In this document: positions 1-12,760 of the stretch, one piece after another | Position numbering within the stretch: the stretch's first letter is position 1 | Layout: each line of letters starts with the position of its first letter | From: Druceiella hillmani | Lineage: Eukaryota; Arthropoda; Insecta; Lepidoptera; Hepialidae | Reading direction: 5' to 3' | NCBI GenBank assembly: GCA_039881145.1 | Contig: JAYKKI010000009.1 | Span: 7,164,501-7,228,500, forward strand | Length of the DNA: 64,000 nucleotides | Notes under the pieces: model-generated | Told to the model about the DNA's origin: nothing | What the model saw: the letters and a program-made list of their open reading frames with translations, nothing else | The model's database searches: none | Program-made: the position numbers and the translations under genes

Positions 1-627
1 TACGATACAGAAGACTTCTTTGAACTTTATATGAAACTCGTCTGCATGCACAAGTGTTGTAGCAATCGTTTTAGAAAAAAACAATTATTTTACGTTATTG
101 TTCCAAATTTTGTCAATGAAGTGGAATGAAAGTTTGTTTTGGAGATTGCCTAGTGAAAAAAAGAGAATGCATGGTGTTTTATTTTACTTTTCTTATTTAT
201 AATCAAAAATTTCGGTAAACATATGGTTTCAGCAGTCATCAGAAGAACGATATCTTTTTTTATAAATTCTAAGCTGACGTCCTTTCAATTTTCCTTATTA
301 ATTTTTCATCACCCTAGAAAATTTTGGGAGTTTAACTATTTACCCATTTTGTCCTTATTGTTTTAACGAATTTATTTTAAAACGAGTTAATTTTAGATAT
401 TTGTTTTCGGACATTTTTATTTTACTAATAGTTATTCTCGAACGATTTTTGACTTTTTATCTCTTATATACATTATTCTATTTAGCATTGTTTTTATTTT
501 TCTTTGATTTTTTTCAGCAAGATTTGGTATTTATCGTTTATTTGATTACTTCATATTTTTCCTTAGTATGAGATTATTGCTCTGTGTTTCTATGGTCGTA
601 GCCCAATAATTTCGTTATCTAATACTA
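1..627. other. intergenic, nothing recognised
   Basis: AT-rich sequence. I see no exon, RNA gene or repeat structure that I can support here. Confidence 0.5.
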
Positions 628-879
628 CAGCAAAATATTATACATCATTCGAATTACTAGTTCCTATTTCAGCAAAATATTATACATCATTCAAATTACC
701 AATTCCCATTTCAGCAAAATATTATACATCATTCAAATTACTAATTCCCATTTCAGCAAAATATTATACATCATTCAAATTACTAATTCCCATTTCAGCA
801 AAATATTATACATCATTCAAATTACTAATTCCCATTTCAGTAAAATATTATACATCATTCAAATTACTAATTCCCATTT
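628..879. repeat. 42-bp tandem repeat, 6 copies
   Basis: Six head-to-tail copies of a 42-bp unit start at 628, 670, 712, 754, 796 and 838. Each begins with cagcaaaatattatacatca and copies differ by only a few bases. There are no spacers, so this is a minisatellite and not a CRISPR-like array. The high identity suggests recent expansion. Confidence 0.95.
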
Positions 880-2352
880 TCCTTTCAGGTGTTTCGATAT
901 ATTAAATTTTAGAGGGAACTGAATTGTTGCTAACTCATCTTCTAATAATTGTTTTTAAACTTATTCTATAGTATCAGCATTTATTGTAACATAGCTTATA
1001 ACACATTATCGATAATAAAAAGTAACAAAGAAAAATCATAATTTACATACCAATTATCCATAATGTAATATCAACCATCAAAACATTTAGAATAATACAC
1101 TCATACTTATAAACATTAAGTTGTGTATTTATTATAACTATAAATATAAATACGCTGAATAAAAAGTTTAGTTAATATAGCGTAGATTAAGTTAATGTAT
1201 GTCGGCATAATTTTATTTCAACACAACCTCTTTAACTTGCGAAATGTCGTATTCCACTATATCCTGGAATCTATTTGATATATTTTATCAATAAGTCGTA
1301 GGAAATAAACGTTTTAAATTTATGCGTAATATAGTTTACCGTTGCTTTTTATCGCGTGTATGTACCAATTAGGAAGATAATTTGAAGACGTTATAAATTG
1401 AAAGGCGAGGATATTTTGTCATATATTAAATAATGATATGAGATTGAATATTTTGAAAAATATATAATTACATTTACTGTGATAATAAGAGGCAAAAAAT
1501 AAGAAATTTTAATTTTGATTAGATATAAAAGTAAGAAATACAATATTCTATTTGACGACAAGTTTTTTTCTATAACAAAAACGAAATTTAGAAAAATTAG
1601 GCGAGATAAATAAACAAAAACATTTTTAGTAATACATTTCACTACGGAAAACTATTTAAACTGCTGTATTATGTAAAGTGTAGCTCAAAAAGTGTTTGTG
1701 TTTGATAATTTTTTTGCATCAAAGCTTTTACACAAACACTTTCTAATTGTTTAGGCACAAGATAAACTTTAAACAAAATTTCAAGTTGCAATTATTAATT
1801 TCAAGGAGATATCAAACACAAATGTTATGTTTTATGAAGATTATATGCTTTTGGCTAGTCCTAGATATCGGTGCTTAGAAAAGATGATTTTGTCTTTAAC
1901 CGTGCATAAAGTTATTATATAGATTATAGTAATCAGGTCCCAAATTGTTTGCAGCAATTATATCAAAATAAATCAAGTTTTAATTCTTCTAAAAGTAAAA
2001 ATAAAATATTTAAATTGCATAAGTGATTAGGACTTAATAGGATTAAATTTTAAAACTAAATTCCTCTATCGTGCCTATTAATAATTGAAGTCATATCTAC
2101 TACTAGAAACCTGCTGTTTTTAAAGGACTTTGTAATGTGAGGTGTAAATATTGTAACGCGTTTTTCTTATGTATCGGATATTGAATTATATATATGTTAT
2201 TTAGTTAGGAAATAAATATTAAAAGGTAAAATTTTATGAAATTAAATAGACGTGTAAAATTAGAATATCATTTTGTACTTGCAATACAGTCACGTTTACC
2301 ATTTTAGATTTTGCCATGTTCTATTTTTACTAAAATAGTAACATTTAACCCC
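880..2352. other. intergenic, nothing recognised
   Basis: AT-rich DNA without long reading frames or recognisable repeats. An imperfect inverted repeat around 1693-1743 (aaagtgtttgtg against cacaaacacttt) is the only visible structure. Confidence 0.45.
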
Positions 2353-2398
2353 TCAGTTACGTACATGCTGTATATACATACAGCATGTACGTAACTGA
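2353..2398. repeat. perfect hairpin, 21-bp arms, 4-nt loop
   Basis: Left arm 2353-2373 and right arm 2378-2398 are exact reverse complements around the loop atac (2374-2377). It is one of several similar palindromes in the window. The short loop and perfect arms suggest recent snap-back (template-switch) formation rather than a transposon. Confidence 0.95.
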
Positions 2399-2404
2399 CA
2401 ATAA

Positions 2405-2602
2405 TTTTCACAATTAAATGAAACTACGTGATATAGTATTATTTCTACTTTCTTAAGTTCTTTACTTTCTTTACGACGACCTAGGTTTCGTTGTATTATA
2501 ACATCTTCAGGTGGGCTATTAGCAAAGATTTCAATCTTGAATAATGCATTTCTAAGATTAAATAATGAATTTCAACAAAATTAACGCCAAATATATTCAA
2601 TA
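2405..2602 (-). repeat. dispersed ribozyme-bearing repeat, copy A
   Basis: Shares with the copies near 8.9, 16.4, 27.5 and 40.8 kb the block acaattaaatgaaactacgt, the stretch ggtttcgttgtattataaca, and the terminal block aacgccaaatatattcaata (2583-2602). The family is unclassified; hammerhead motifs of this kind are known from Penelope-like retroelements. The strand given is that of the ribozyme-like motif. Confidence 0.8.
2474..2515 (-). ncRNA. hammerhead-ribozyme-like motif, copy A
   Basis: Read on the minus strand: CCCAC, CUGAAGA, a stem-loop, GAAA, CCUAGG, UC, GUCG. The core bases C3-U4-G5-A6-N7-G8-A9 and GAAA and the cleavage triplet GUC are present. Stem I (CCAC with GUCG) has one mismatch. 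One extra U lies between A9 and stem II, as in all copies. Cleavage activity is not shown by sequence alone. Confidence 0.5.
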
Positions 2603-3945
2603 AACAATAATTTTATAAAGCATACAATACATTTGACGAACCGGCGATGTTTTCTGTAGAAACTACGTTGAAGGCATATAGCTTGTTATCGTTTTTATTT
2701 TTAAAATTGTATCCATATTTCATAACTATTTTATTTATGTTAAAATTTTATCTATATTTGAATTTTACTTTCATTAGTAAGTACTGGTTGTAGACAAAAC
2801 CTTAAAAGAATTTTATTCTTGTTTCGGTATTCTTAAAACAGAGGGTTTATGATCAGTGTTATTAAAATTCTGGCCACATGTGGTGGTGTTCTAACTGTAT
2901 TATAACCACAGATGAAAAACAAACTTGTAAGGAATATCTTAAAAGAATTTCATTCTCATTTTAGTGATAGAAAAACATTTTAATTACTCTTATATTCAAT
3001 GTATTTTCAGCGTAGACTAGAAAATTTCCCATATATTGTTTAATAATGCTGCTCCAAATTATAATGCACATAATAATAAAAAATATGTTGTAAGCCGAGA
3101 TAAACCAAAAAGCTTTAATTTCTATATAAAACAATGCTTTTCATATAATGTATATATAATTTCGAACATTTATATAGTCTATGTCTCCCTATATCAAAGC
3201 AATTGAGCATACAGTCCATGAATATCGATGTAAAACGGCAAGTACTATTTTTGTCTTACATTTTAGTATTGATAATACAGGAAAATAGAAAAAATATATA
3301 TGCTGGTTGTATTCAAAATGTTTATTGAACACAATTATTTGTAGTTAGTATTATATGTAAGCAATTGCCATGGCATTACATACCTTTGTAGTAGGTAATG
3401 TAATAAGTAACTTTCTCATTTAAAAATTTACCAACTTCTCAACAGATAAACAAAATTATATTTTTCATAAAAATTTCAAAATCTACCAAAAATAATATTT
3501 TTCATCAATAGCTATTACTAGTTCCAATATCTCTCATCTACGAAATGTTTGAAACAGAATATTTGTTTTTAACACTGGATGCTTTTGAATCAATAACCTA
3601 TGATTTAATAAAGTTTATCGACTTTTGAAGCAATAGAAAGTGGCCATAGGTCTATTTTATTAAACGTTTTTTTTAGATGATATATTCATAAATACAAATA
3701 TCCCAGAGACCAATATTTTCCATAATATGAGAAAAAAGAATTCATTAGGAATTCATAATTTAGAGCCGATCGGCTGTGTATATGTGGATGTGTATTTGCA
3801 ACACGGCGTTATTGTAAAACTTAACATAAATTTAACGAAATTGATCGATTTTGGATTTTCTGAAAAATCCGCCATCTCGTACCGTTATTATAGAAATTCT
3901 TAATAAAAATGGTGTTAAATAAAAGTCATCAAAGAAGATATCGCG

Positions 3946-3948
<3 letters not shown>
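2603..3948. other. intergenic, nothing recognised
   Basis: AT-rich DNA with no supported gene. Reading frames at its 3' edge are only translations of the adjoining TA microsatellite. Confidence 0.45.
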
Positions 3949-4033
<85 letters not shown>

Positions 4034-4040
4034 AATATAA

Positions 4041-4079
<39 letters not shown>

Positions 4080-4085
4080 TATACA
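3949..4085. repeat. (TA)n microsatellite, interrupted
   Basis: Long alternating TA tract with short interruptions (cacaca, taaatata). Frames across it encode Tyr-Ile repeats and are not genes. Confidence 0.97.
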
Positions 4086-5763
4086 TAATTGAAAGACTAT
4101 TATTTATAAGTTGTGTAATGCATTAAAGCATGATACTTTGTTAACACGATTACTGTGGTAAAGTGGTAAAATAAGTATTATATATTAGTAAATCAATTTT
4201 ACAGTTAAGGATTGGCTATTGATGATAAAAGTTCCATGAAACAAGTTTATGGCGAGTTGTAAATTTTCTGTATTATTTACGGTCAGTGTCTGGTATACAT
4301 TTGACAGCGGTTTGTATGTTCGATGTAACCATTGAACCTATAACTTATCAAAAAGCCTTACGTCCAAACACAATTTATCTATTCAATGAACTCTACTTAA
4401 CTTATTTATAAATCATGGTGGTTTATTTGTGCCAAAATTATATTGTTAAAAGTTTAATGTTTTTGTGAAATTTCAGAAATGTTTTTAACTTAAATATTGA
4501 TTAAATTTCATTAAATTTTGCAAAATACATTTGCAATTTTATAAGTAACATTTCGATTACTCAAAAATTTGAGGGACTGAAGATATCAATTTAAATATTC
4601 ACCGATGAAACCATAGATCACATACTAAGTAGATGAACAAGTTCAAGTAATTATGTAACCGAGATAATAATCTTGTGTTCCCAAGCCCTAAAAAATCCTA
4701 TATACTCGTATTACACAGATGGACAACAGAATTTGTGGCGAGTGGACAACACAGTGACAGGTGTAATTTTGTTCTACTGTACTGCTTACTGTATTTATGG
4801 CTAGAGGAGCTTAAAACGGATTGATTTATTAAATTCAACATTTTCTAACATTGTTTAAATAATTCATAATATTCATACTGAAAAAAATATGGAATAAAAA
4901 TAGTGTTGCAACAAGAAAAATTTCGCTTTTTATTGGTCATTTAATGAAATAATATGCATTGAAACCGATGAATTTAAAAAGAATAATATCCGGTGATAGT
5001 TATTTTTTTATAAAAATTTGTATGAAAACCATTACCTATATAAAGCGCTTTTCGCTAAAGAACATTTGTTTTAATTTTCACGATTTAATTGTAATTCTTA
5101 GTAACACTAAATACTGAATATGTCAATATGAATATGACTTGATATTTAAAAAAAAAATGCAGAAACTTTAAACATTTACATGATCATAAAGGATCACGTA
5201 ACGAATGGTTACAAATTTGATGCATGACGATCAGTTAATACCCGTTTCGTCGTAAAATAAGTGTGACCAAAAATTTTATGTATAGTATTATCTTTTATTT
5301 AAAGAAATATAAAAATTAATTATCATTGGTCCTAAACTGTAGTTATATCCAGGTCAGCAAACTTTTCTCAAAGGACTTGAAACTGGTGACTGCATAGTGC
5401 TCGCCACAGGACAGCGCACACATTACCTTAATCCCAAGTCGATTGCCACTACTTATCGACGAGGAGAAATGTAATTGGAAAATATTGTTTCCAACCTATA
5501 TTTAGAAGATATTTCACAAAATGGAACTTATTTTACAAAATTTCATAATTATTTTTTTAACAGCCTTATTTTGAAAAGTTGTAATTTAAAAACTAAGGTA
5601 ACAGTGTAAGAATTGTTTTTTTTCAAAGTCGATTATATTTTAATATATTACGTTAAAACTAAAAAAGGGTGTAAAAACCGAAATTTTTTCAAGGTTCACA
5701 TTTCCGACCAAAATAATATTTCAAAAAGGAAAAATGACCTGATCATTTCATTTCGAGAAATTA

Positions 5764-6080
5764 TCATACGTTGAATGTATTGTTTGAAAATTCGCGACAA
5801 GACACTACACATCGAACAAGCGATCTGCAGACAACATTGCTACTTGCGACAGACGGTAAACAAGTCGTGTCTCCAATAAATAAGGCGAAAGTTGAGCCTA
5901 ACGATGCGTAAAACAGACATGCCCAGAAATAATGAAAAAAAAATGAGCGGTCGAGCGCTGTGACATTAATCAATGCTACCGGACGACGTATCGGAGTTAC
6001 AGCAAGGGGAACCTCATCTATTCGGTGTTTAGCCGTGCGGAATGATACTGTGGATTTGTGAAGATTGAAAAAGCGTTAGG
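5764..6080. other. less AT-rich island, unknown
   Basis: Base composition here is visibly more balanced than in the flanks (many cg and gc dinucleotides, for example gagcggtcgagcgctgtgac). A 69-codon frame runs on the minus strand at 5764-5973 but resembles no family I know. It could be a regulatory region, an isolated exon or an old mobile-element fragment. Confidence 0.3.
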
Positions 6081-7754
6081 TGGAGGACCCTTATTCCTTA
6101 ATCATATGTGAATGACTAAATAATGAGAATGTTTTATTAAAAAACGACATTTTTAAAGGAAATTTTGATGGAAAAGTATTACAGTTTTAAAGGTTATGAT
6201 TATATTATATTTCTTAGAATATTAATAATGAATTTTGTTAACATTTTATGACCAATTATTTAAGGCAGTTTTTATCAACTTTGAATTCAAATATCTTAAG
6301 GAATTTTTAATGTGTGATTCTTTATTCATTATATCAATATAACAATCAAAATAATCTATTAAAATTAAGAAAAAATATTGCCTTTAATCTTTATGTTTGA
6401 CAAATATAGGGAAATAAAATATCATTGACAAATTCTATTAACTTAATACCAATTGCTACTTGTTTTGTTTATGAGGTTCAAATTGTATTGCAAGTGTTCA
6501 TAGTAATTGTTATTATTTTAGTAGTAAATTCTAATTGGGATAAGGAAACTTGAAAAAGGATATTTCAATACATTGAAAGTCTTGGGAGTTTATGTAATAT
6601 GCACTCAGTAGTATCATTGAATTTGTGGGAACTAAAAACTAAATCTTGATTATTGTTTGCATATAAATTGATAATCGTGGTCTCAGAGAATGCATTTAGT
6701 ATCATGACCCCACCGCTTTTAAACAAATATGCAGCATTTATTAATATAAAATCGTTCGGAATTATGACTCTGTACATGGAACATTTTTAGAAAATTTTTA
6801 CCATGGTTATATCTGGGACTATATAGCAGTCAAAACAGTTTTATTTTTGAGAATTATGGCCTATTTATCCAAACGTTTGTCAGAGTTGTACGTAAAAATT
6901 ACTAAGTTGATTTAAAAAGGTAATTCCTGTGATCCAATTTGTAGCTTTCTAAATCAAATTCAAGTATCTTTTGTCCCGATTGTGTTTTTCCTAAATATCT
7001 GCCTTTCTGTAGGTAGAGACAGATTTTCTTTCCTATGTAGCCTTTCCCATGACATGAAAATGAATGTTTTGACATGAGAATGTTTTATTCTCAATAGTTT
7101 GAAGAGATTTTGATTTTCTTTATCATCGTTGGAGTTTATCAAATGATCTTTTATGTGAACGTAGTTGGCCTATTTACGAACATTTACAGTATCTTATTTA
7201 TTATAGGAGCTATGGTTAATTTTCAATACCGATTAAGTCAGAAAAATATGTTGCAAATTATCAAAGATGGATATCATCTAATCTATCTGTGGTTTTAATA
7301 CTTCCTCGCTACTTAGGTTTCTTGTCCTAATAAAATAAATATTCAATATATTTAATTGACAAAAGATAAACTTTTCATACGTCGGACATTGTTTCAGCTG
7401 CATACTCGTGCCTTTGAAAGGGTATTACAGTATCAAATACTCCTTCAAAAATTAAGAAGTATATTGTGACGTAACTGGCGTATCAAGCAAACTAGCTCTG
7501 GTAGGAAAATAATTCCCCTAGTGCTATGATTGGTCTTAGTGATGAGCAGCAAAAACTGAAGAGCATGTAATTAGAAAGCGCAACAACTTCAAATTCTTAG
7601 AGAAACGTAAAAATTAAATCATTTTCTTTATTCAAACTGAAGAAACATATTAATTTCTATGCTAATATTTATTAAGGCCACAATATATAAAATTTAAAAG
7701 TAAAATAGCTTTAAAGGTAAAATATATAAAAAAATTTAAAGGTAAAATATATTC

Positions 7755-7990
7755 TAATAATAGCTATTTCTAACGCTATTAAGTTTTATTGATAACTTAA
7801 TTGGAAAGTTTTTCAAACTGTAAACTGGTTTATTGATAACTTGATTGGAAAGTTTTCAAAGTTTTATTGATAAGTTCTTTTTTTAAAACCTAATTCGATT
7901 CCACAACTACTTTCTTTTTCTAAGAATAGCTATTGCTAATGCTATTAAGTTTTATTGATAACTTGATTGAAAAGTTTTTCAAACTGTATT
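7755..7990. repeat. local direct repeats
   Basis: A block including aagttttattgataactt and ggaaagtttttcaaactgta occurs near 7760-7820, partly again at 7825-7875, and again at 7925-7990, preceded each time by aatagctatt. This is a degenerate local duplication. Confidence 0.7.
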
Positions 7991-8852
7991 ATAGAAAAGA
8001 AGTAAATAATTTGACTGAATATTTAAGACATGTGATGGGCAATGATTTTCCTTTTATTTACTGAACAATTAAGACTTATTAATATAAAGTTCAGAAAACA
8101 AAATTTTCTATTACAAATATTTCTTGTATTTTAAGTATAGCGTTTACCATATACAGTGGTGATTTTTTCATAGTTCAGCTATCAGAGGCTATAATTTTGA
8201 ATTATATTTACTATTAATAAAAATGTAGCCAAAAAATTACGCCAGGCAAATTGTGAATAGCATTCGTAAGAGTGCAAAGAGATGTTCTTTCCCGCTAGGT
8301 TACTATATATTCTTAATCGTGTCTTAGTGTTTGTTTAGGAGATGACATTTTCATATTGCACTCCGTATGACATCTATGTAAACAACAAAAGTCAGAAATA
8401 TTTCCGTTTTGCCCTAAAAGTCGACAGTGCAATACCCTGTCCTAACTGTCTGAATTTCACGGCCTATACATATTATAGATATATTTTAAATGCTAGAAAA
8501 CCCTTCTACAAATTTTCCACACCTACCGTGCTAATAAAATACTGCTTATTAAATGTAAATAATTATATTAAATGAATATGACCTGTCGTCTCCGATATTT
8601 CAAATGCTAGAAAATCCTTCTAGAATAATAGCAGTTGCCGTAATGTCTGTCTTGTCTTGTCTGTTCTTAGTAAAGTAGTTTTCATTTAATTTGTTACTCT
8701 TAATAAAAATACTTGTACATTGTATGACTTTCAAAAATGTATTAAAACTATTGACGTAAATATTGGGAAAATCCACCCAAACTCCATTTCCGTCTATTTT
8801 GTGTAATATTTAAATGCTGTTGAAAGTTTCTACGAGTTAATTCTTTAAACTG

Positions 8853-8891
8853 CCCACCTGAAGATGTCATACAACAAAACCTAGGTTGTGG
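8853..8891 (+). ncRNA. hammerhead-like motif, copy B1 (decayed)
   Basis: Has CCCAC, CUGAAGA, CCUAGG and GUGG in the same order as the neighbouring copy, but GAAA is AAAA and GUC is GUU, and stem II is shortened. Stem I pairing is kept. Probably inactive. Confidence 0.4.
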
Positions 8892-8946
8892 TTAATAATT
8901 TAAGTAAAGTAGATATCATAATACATGACGTAATCTTTGCTAATTG

Positions 8947-8988
8947 CCCACCTGAAGATGTTGTAATACAACGAAACCTAGGTCGTGG
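8947..8988 (+). ncRNA. hammerhead-ribozyme-like motif, copy B2 (best copy)
   Basis: Order: stem I strand CCAC; core CUGAAGA; one U; stem II GUUGU-AAU-ACAAC (5 bp); core GAAA; minimal stem III CCU/AGG; cleavage triplet GUC; stem I strand GUGG. Outside, CUUUG upstream and UAAAG downstream could extend stem I across an internal loop. This matches a type I hammerhead with very short stem III, the form known to act as dimers in Penelope-like retroelements. The extra U before stem II departs from the canonical form. Confidence 0.6.
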
Positions 8989-9130
8989 TAAAGAACTTAA
9001 AGAAAGTAAAAATAATACTACATCGCGTAGATTCATTTAATTGTGAATAATGAATTTCTAGAAAATTAACGCCAAATATATTCAATATTTGTGAATAAAA
9101 ATTAAGTGATAACGCCAAATATATTTAATA

Positions 9131-10961
9131 TTATGTTTATTTGTATTAAAATGTAGTTAATAACATTTACTTCGGAATGCGAAGAACGACTTAAAAACGC
9201 GTTGCGCAATGTCCATAAATGAAGGTACCTGCTGATAAGTGTTTATAATATGCGTCGTTAATTGTTTATTGCACTTTCGACTAACACTCGATTGGGTATT
9301 GAAAAATAGTAATTCGGAATAATGAAATTGAAAACTATAAAACTTTGCTGATAACAGACTTTAGAACATTTCGTATTTCAAGGCAAATAGCCCTAGTTTC
9401 AACTCTAGCTATGAGCAAGAGGTTAGTTAATATATAGTACTTAAATAGAAGCCAGTTATGCTGGAAATAATAAACAGATGAGGCGGTTTAAGAGAATCTC
9501 AAACACTTCTATACTTCTGTCTAAACTAGGTATTCTGAAATATCTATTTATAGCTCTGTATATTTTAATACATACTTTTGCAGAGACCTTCCACTGTTAC
9601 GTCTTTTTATATTGTTCTTTTTAAGGTTTATCTCTTTCTTACAGTTGTTATATTGTCAGCTGTTAGACATTCAATATGTATACACATTTCTTCTTTTGTC
9701 CTCCACATTCTCTACACATGTGTACTTTTATGAATTCTCTATATCCTTTAAGTTCAAAATGCATAAATCATCTTAACGTTCGTTATCTTAATCAATGTCC
9801 TTCGTTTAAATTATAATCACTACTTATATATTAAAAGTAAATTGTAGGCTACGTTCCGCTTTTATTATATTAGCAATTTATTTGTCTTTTAATGTTACTG
9901 CTAAACGACCCTACAAATGTCAATGAAATTTTGTGTAGCAATCATATACACCCTAGATTAACATATTAATAATATAAAACTACGATTATCATGCGGACAA
10001 AGACGTGGCAAACAGCAATTTTTAATATTAACCCGTAAATAATCCGCCTATATTAAGTCACAATTCCATTTGAAATCTTAAATACAATTATTATCACATA
10101 TCATTATTATAACACGGTACTAGATTCAAATTCTAAAAGAATGAATCAATTATGACACAGTGAAAGATTAAAATTGTAAAACAAACAGATCTAATTAGGA
10201 CGAAGTAGACAATGTTCACATTTGTTTATTTCGTTTTTGGTTGATGTATTCTCACGTTGTTACTTATTATACAGTTGGTATATAAAAAGGGCATCCAGTA
10301 ATATCGAAGTTAACGTAGGTGGGTAGTGGGCAGATACTGGTATTTAAAATAGTTTTGAAGGTTGCAGTCATCTTCACTTCAATGACTTTTGTTTTAGCAG
10401 TTTTATTGTTTTTTTAACATATAATAAATGTGGTGTGAAATGATTAATGAAGTTTATAAAGTATTAAAATCATAGATAAAGTCAAAAATAAATTCGTTTC
10501 TGATTTTGCGTAGAAAATTTGTGAATAAAATACATTCAAACGAAAATGGAGACGCGGACTAATAAATTAAATGAAAATAAATATATTCCAAATTATAATA
10601 TTCGAAAGAAAATTAGCGAAAATATCACGAAGTCAGTATACACCCATACTCTGCGCGTAGAGATTTTGTCAATTTTTTATATAATTTTTGTAAGCGAAGA
10701 CACGCCACATCTAATTACATTTTGAACACGCCACATCTAAATACATTTGAATATATTTTTTTTTTTGGAAAATTATTACGTGTTCCGTCCGAAAGTGCAA
10801 AAGCTATAGAGAAAGGACATGTGGACATAAAAACAATTTTCTTTATTATAAGTAAGCCACTTTTATTTTATTTGATAAATAAAATATTCGTAAATAATAC
10901 AGCGCCATTTAAAATTAATAAAATGTTAACTGACGTACGATACATCGATAAATGTTAAACT

Positions 10962-10964
<3 letters not shown>
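9131..10964. other. intergenic; isolated TATA-like site
   Basis: No gene recognised. A TATA-box-like string tatataaaaagg lies at 10279-10290, but nothing downstream can be identified as a transcript, so a promoter is only a weak possibility. Confidence 0.35.

Positions 10965-11053
<89 letters not shown>
10965..11053. repeat. (TA)n microsatellite
   Basis: Alternating TA tract with two single interruptions (g near 11016 and g near 11045). Confidence 0.97.
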
Positions 11054-11264
11054 GTTTATTTAACGTACGGAATTTTTTTGTGGTTTTGATTAGATTGCTG
11101 AAGACCACTCATTTCAATACCGCCGTAATATTCGGCTAGAATTATAATTATTATATATCTGTGATTTAAATTTACAATGGAAATATACCTCAAGGACAAT
11201 ATTTTGGTATTTAATGGAATCATTTATTATAAGCAAAATATAAATCGAAAATGTATAAAATGTC

Positions 11265-11835
11265 TCCAATGCGTTTTACAATTACCTTTGGCTTGAAGGG
11301 TATTTGAATCAACGACGGGTACAACAATTTTACTTTTTGCCCCTTTGAACCCTTTGTTGTTCGTCTGTCTGTCTGTATGTTTGTCAAGACTCTTTTTCTC
11401 AGGAACTCGTGGAGGTGTCAAGTTAAAATTAATATCAAATACTTAGATGTACGGTTCCTTAGAACTGTAAAAAAGCAAGCTTCTAAGTCAACACAATAAA
11501 AATACGGCCATTTGTACATATTTTTAACACTTGCAAATAAATCAAAATCTATAGTGTTCTTCCCGTTCGTTGACTTACAGTCATGAAATTTGGCAAAAAG
11601 CAAGGTCTTAAAGCACAAGTAAAGAAAAAAATTAAGGAAATTGTTTTTTTTTTTAATATTTTTTTAAACGTGCGCTTGTGAAGGATATAGTAACCAATAT
11701 AGTTTCGTTCTAAAAATTAAATTTTTGTAAATATCGTAAATAGAATATTATGTACCGTTAAATATTTATAAATATCTAAATATGTACGGAGTCCTTGTAG
11801 TACGGATTCCACTCGTGCTTGACAAGTTTTTTATT
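11265..11835. repeat. common insect dispersed repeat (unclassified mobile element)
   Basis: Contains ordered landmarks I recognise from a repeat widespread in insect genomes: cctttgaaccctttgttgtt, tctgtctgtctgtatgtttg, ttttctcaggaactcgtgga, tcttcccgttcgttgactta, gaaatttggcaaaaagcaag and a 3' part with gtacggattccactcgtgct. The family assignment is from memory of its appearance; the element class is not determined here. The copy is diverged and has no intact coding capacity. Confidence 0.6.
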
Positions 11836-11900
11836 TCCGATCACATCGAAATTTTAGTAAATTCTTTACGTTCTCTATTGATATATTTTGTGAATATTTT

Positions 11901-11948
11901 GGAACTGGGCGTTTTAAAATATTTAATTATTTTAAAACGCCCAGTTCC
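11901..11948. repeat. perfect hairpin, 21-bp arms, 6-nt loop
   Basis: Arms 11901-11921 and 11928-11948 are exact reverse complements, starting ggaactgggcgttttaaaat. No tract of this length would be expected to pair by chance. Same type as the hairpin at 2353. Confidence 0.95.
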
Positions 11949-12297
11949 TAAAAAAATTATTGGAATGAGTTTCCGTCTCTTTTTGAGGCACTTAAACTAA
12001 ATGTACTATTGGTCAGCTGAAATATTCAAACGCGTTAATTACAATATTTAAATACGAGTATGTTCCTCGTGTCAACAGTTTGGACAGATGAACGGATATT
12101 TCCTCGATAAAAATTGTATACTTGTATCACCACTTCTCACAAAAAATGTTTATAATTATTTGAAATATGTTATTTTTCCCAGAGTTTCTTTCTTTCATAT
12201 AAAATACACGTTTTTGTCATTTCAATTAGTTGCTAACAATACGATACTAAACCACTCCAATTTTATTTAATATTCTTATTTTTTATACATTAAATAT

Positions 12298-12760
12298 TGA
12301 AGGAGTTCACCTGAACAGGGTAGACGAGTTTAAATATCTCGGATCAATTTGGCACCCACGGCTAGCGATGAAGAAGACATGCAGAATAGAATAATCACGA
12401 CTTGATTCAAATTGCGTTTCAGGACAGACGTCCATTGTGGTCCCGAATACTAATAGAAATTAAGGCCATGTGCAGAAACACAAAACAAGGCAAGTCATTC
12501 GACGTGGCACCGAAAACCTATGAGAAAATTAGGTGAACAAAGAATGGGTAAATTAAAGAAAAACGAGTATGTACGGTGAAACTTTAAACCACAAGAATCG
12601 AGGAGAACCTTCGCGAAAACTGCCCGAGATGGTGTGGTTATGTTATGAGGAAAAACGAGTCCCCATGACAAGAGTAGTAATGGAAATTGCCGACGCGAAA
12701 AGAACTCGGGGCTGACCTTACGGTCTGGATACAAACCATGAAAAAAATACTTGAAAAAAA
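12298..12760 (+). mobile_element. degenerate non-LTR retrotransposon, C-terminal fragment
   Basis: Forward frames show the landmarks of the C-terminal region of endonuclease/reverse-transcriptase LINEs: GVHLNRVDEFKYLGS at 12300-12345, then with frameshifts and stops a stretch like NRIEENLRENCPRWCGYVMR (about 12595-12650), matching the usual 'RWFGHVMRM' block, and RWIQTMKKILEKN near 12720-12765. The segment between the two blocks is shortened, and no reverse-transcriptase core is present. It is a dead fragment. RTE, L2 or another clade cannot be decided from this piece. Confidence 0.65.

Larger units (their letters stand above)
4086..8745. other. intergenic, no gene supported
   Basis: Long AT-rich stretch with no supported gene. 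Less AT-rich patches occur at about 5390-5470 and 5764-6080 (listed separately) and a local direct repeat at 7755-7990. Short reading frames here (about 60-77 codons) lack splice context or recognisable family motifs. Confidence 0.4.
8746..9130 (+). repeat. dispersed ribozyme-bearing repeat, copy B (tandem)
   Basis: Carries two successive copies of the ribozyme-like block (8853 and 8947) and ends with two copies of aacgccaaatatattcaata-like sequence. The upstream part (about 8750-8850) is homologous, as reverse complement, to about 16483-16570 in copy C, so the element extends beyond the ribozyme block. The tandem arrangement resembles the dimeric terminal repeats of Penelope-like elements, but no reverse transcriptase is seen next to it. 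Confidence 0.75.

Noticed and set aside
628..879. Regular 42-bp repeats considered as a CRISPR-like array
   Set aside because: There are no unique spacers, units are directly adjacent, and the genome is eukaryotic. It is a minisatellite.
3832..4086. Tyr-Ile-rich frames over TA tracts (also at 10926, 17415, 21039, 45094, 45212 and 50205)
   Set aside because: They are translations of (TA)n microsatellites.
5764..5973. 69-codon minus-strand hydrophobic frame as a membrane protein
   Set aside because: No homology recognised, and no promoter or splice evidence. The base composition is unusual, so it is listed only as an island of unknown nature.
10279..10420. TATA-box promoter of an unknown gene
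   Set aside because: In AT-rich DNA TATA strings are expected by chance, and no downstream exon or leader can be identified.
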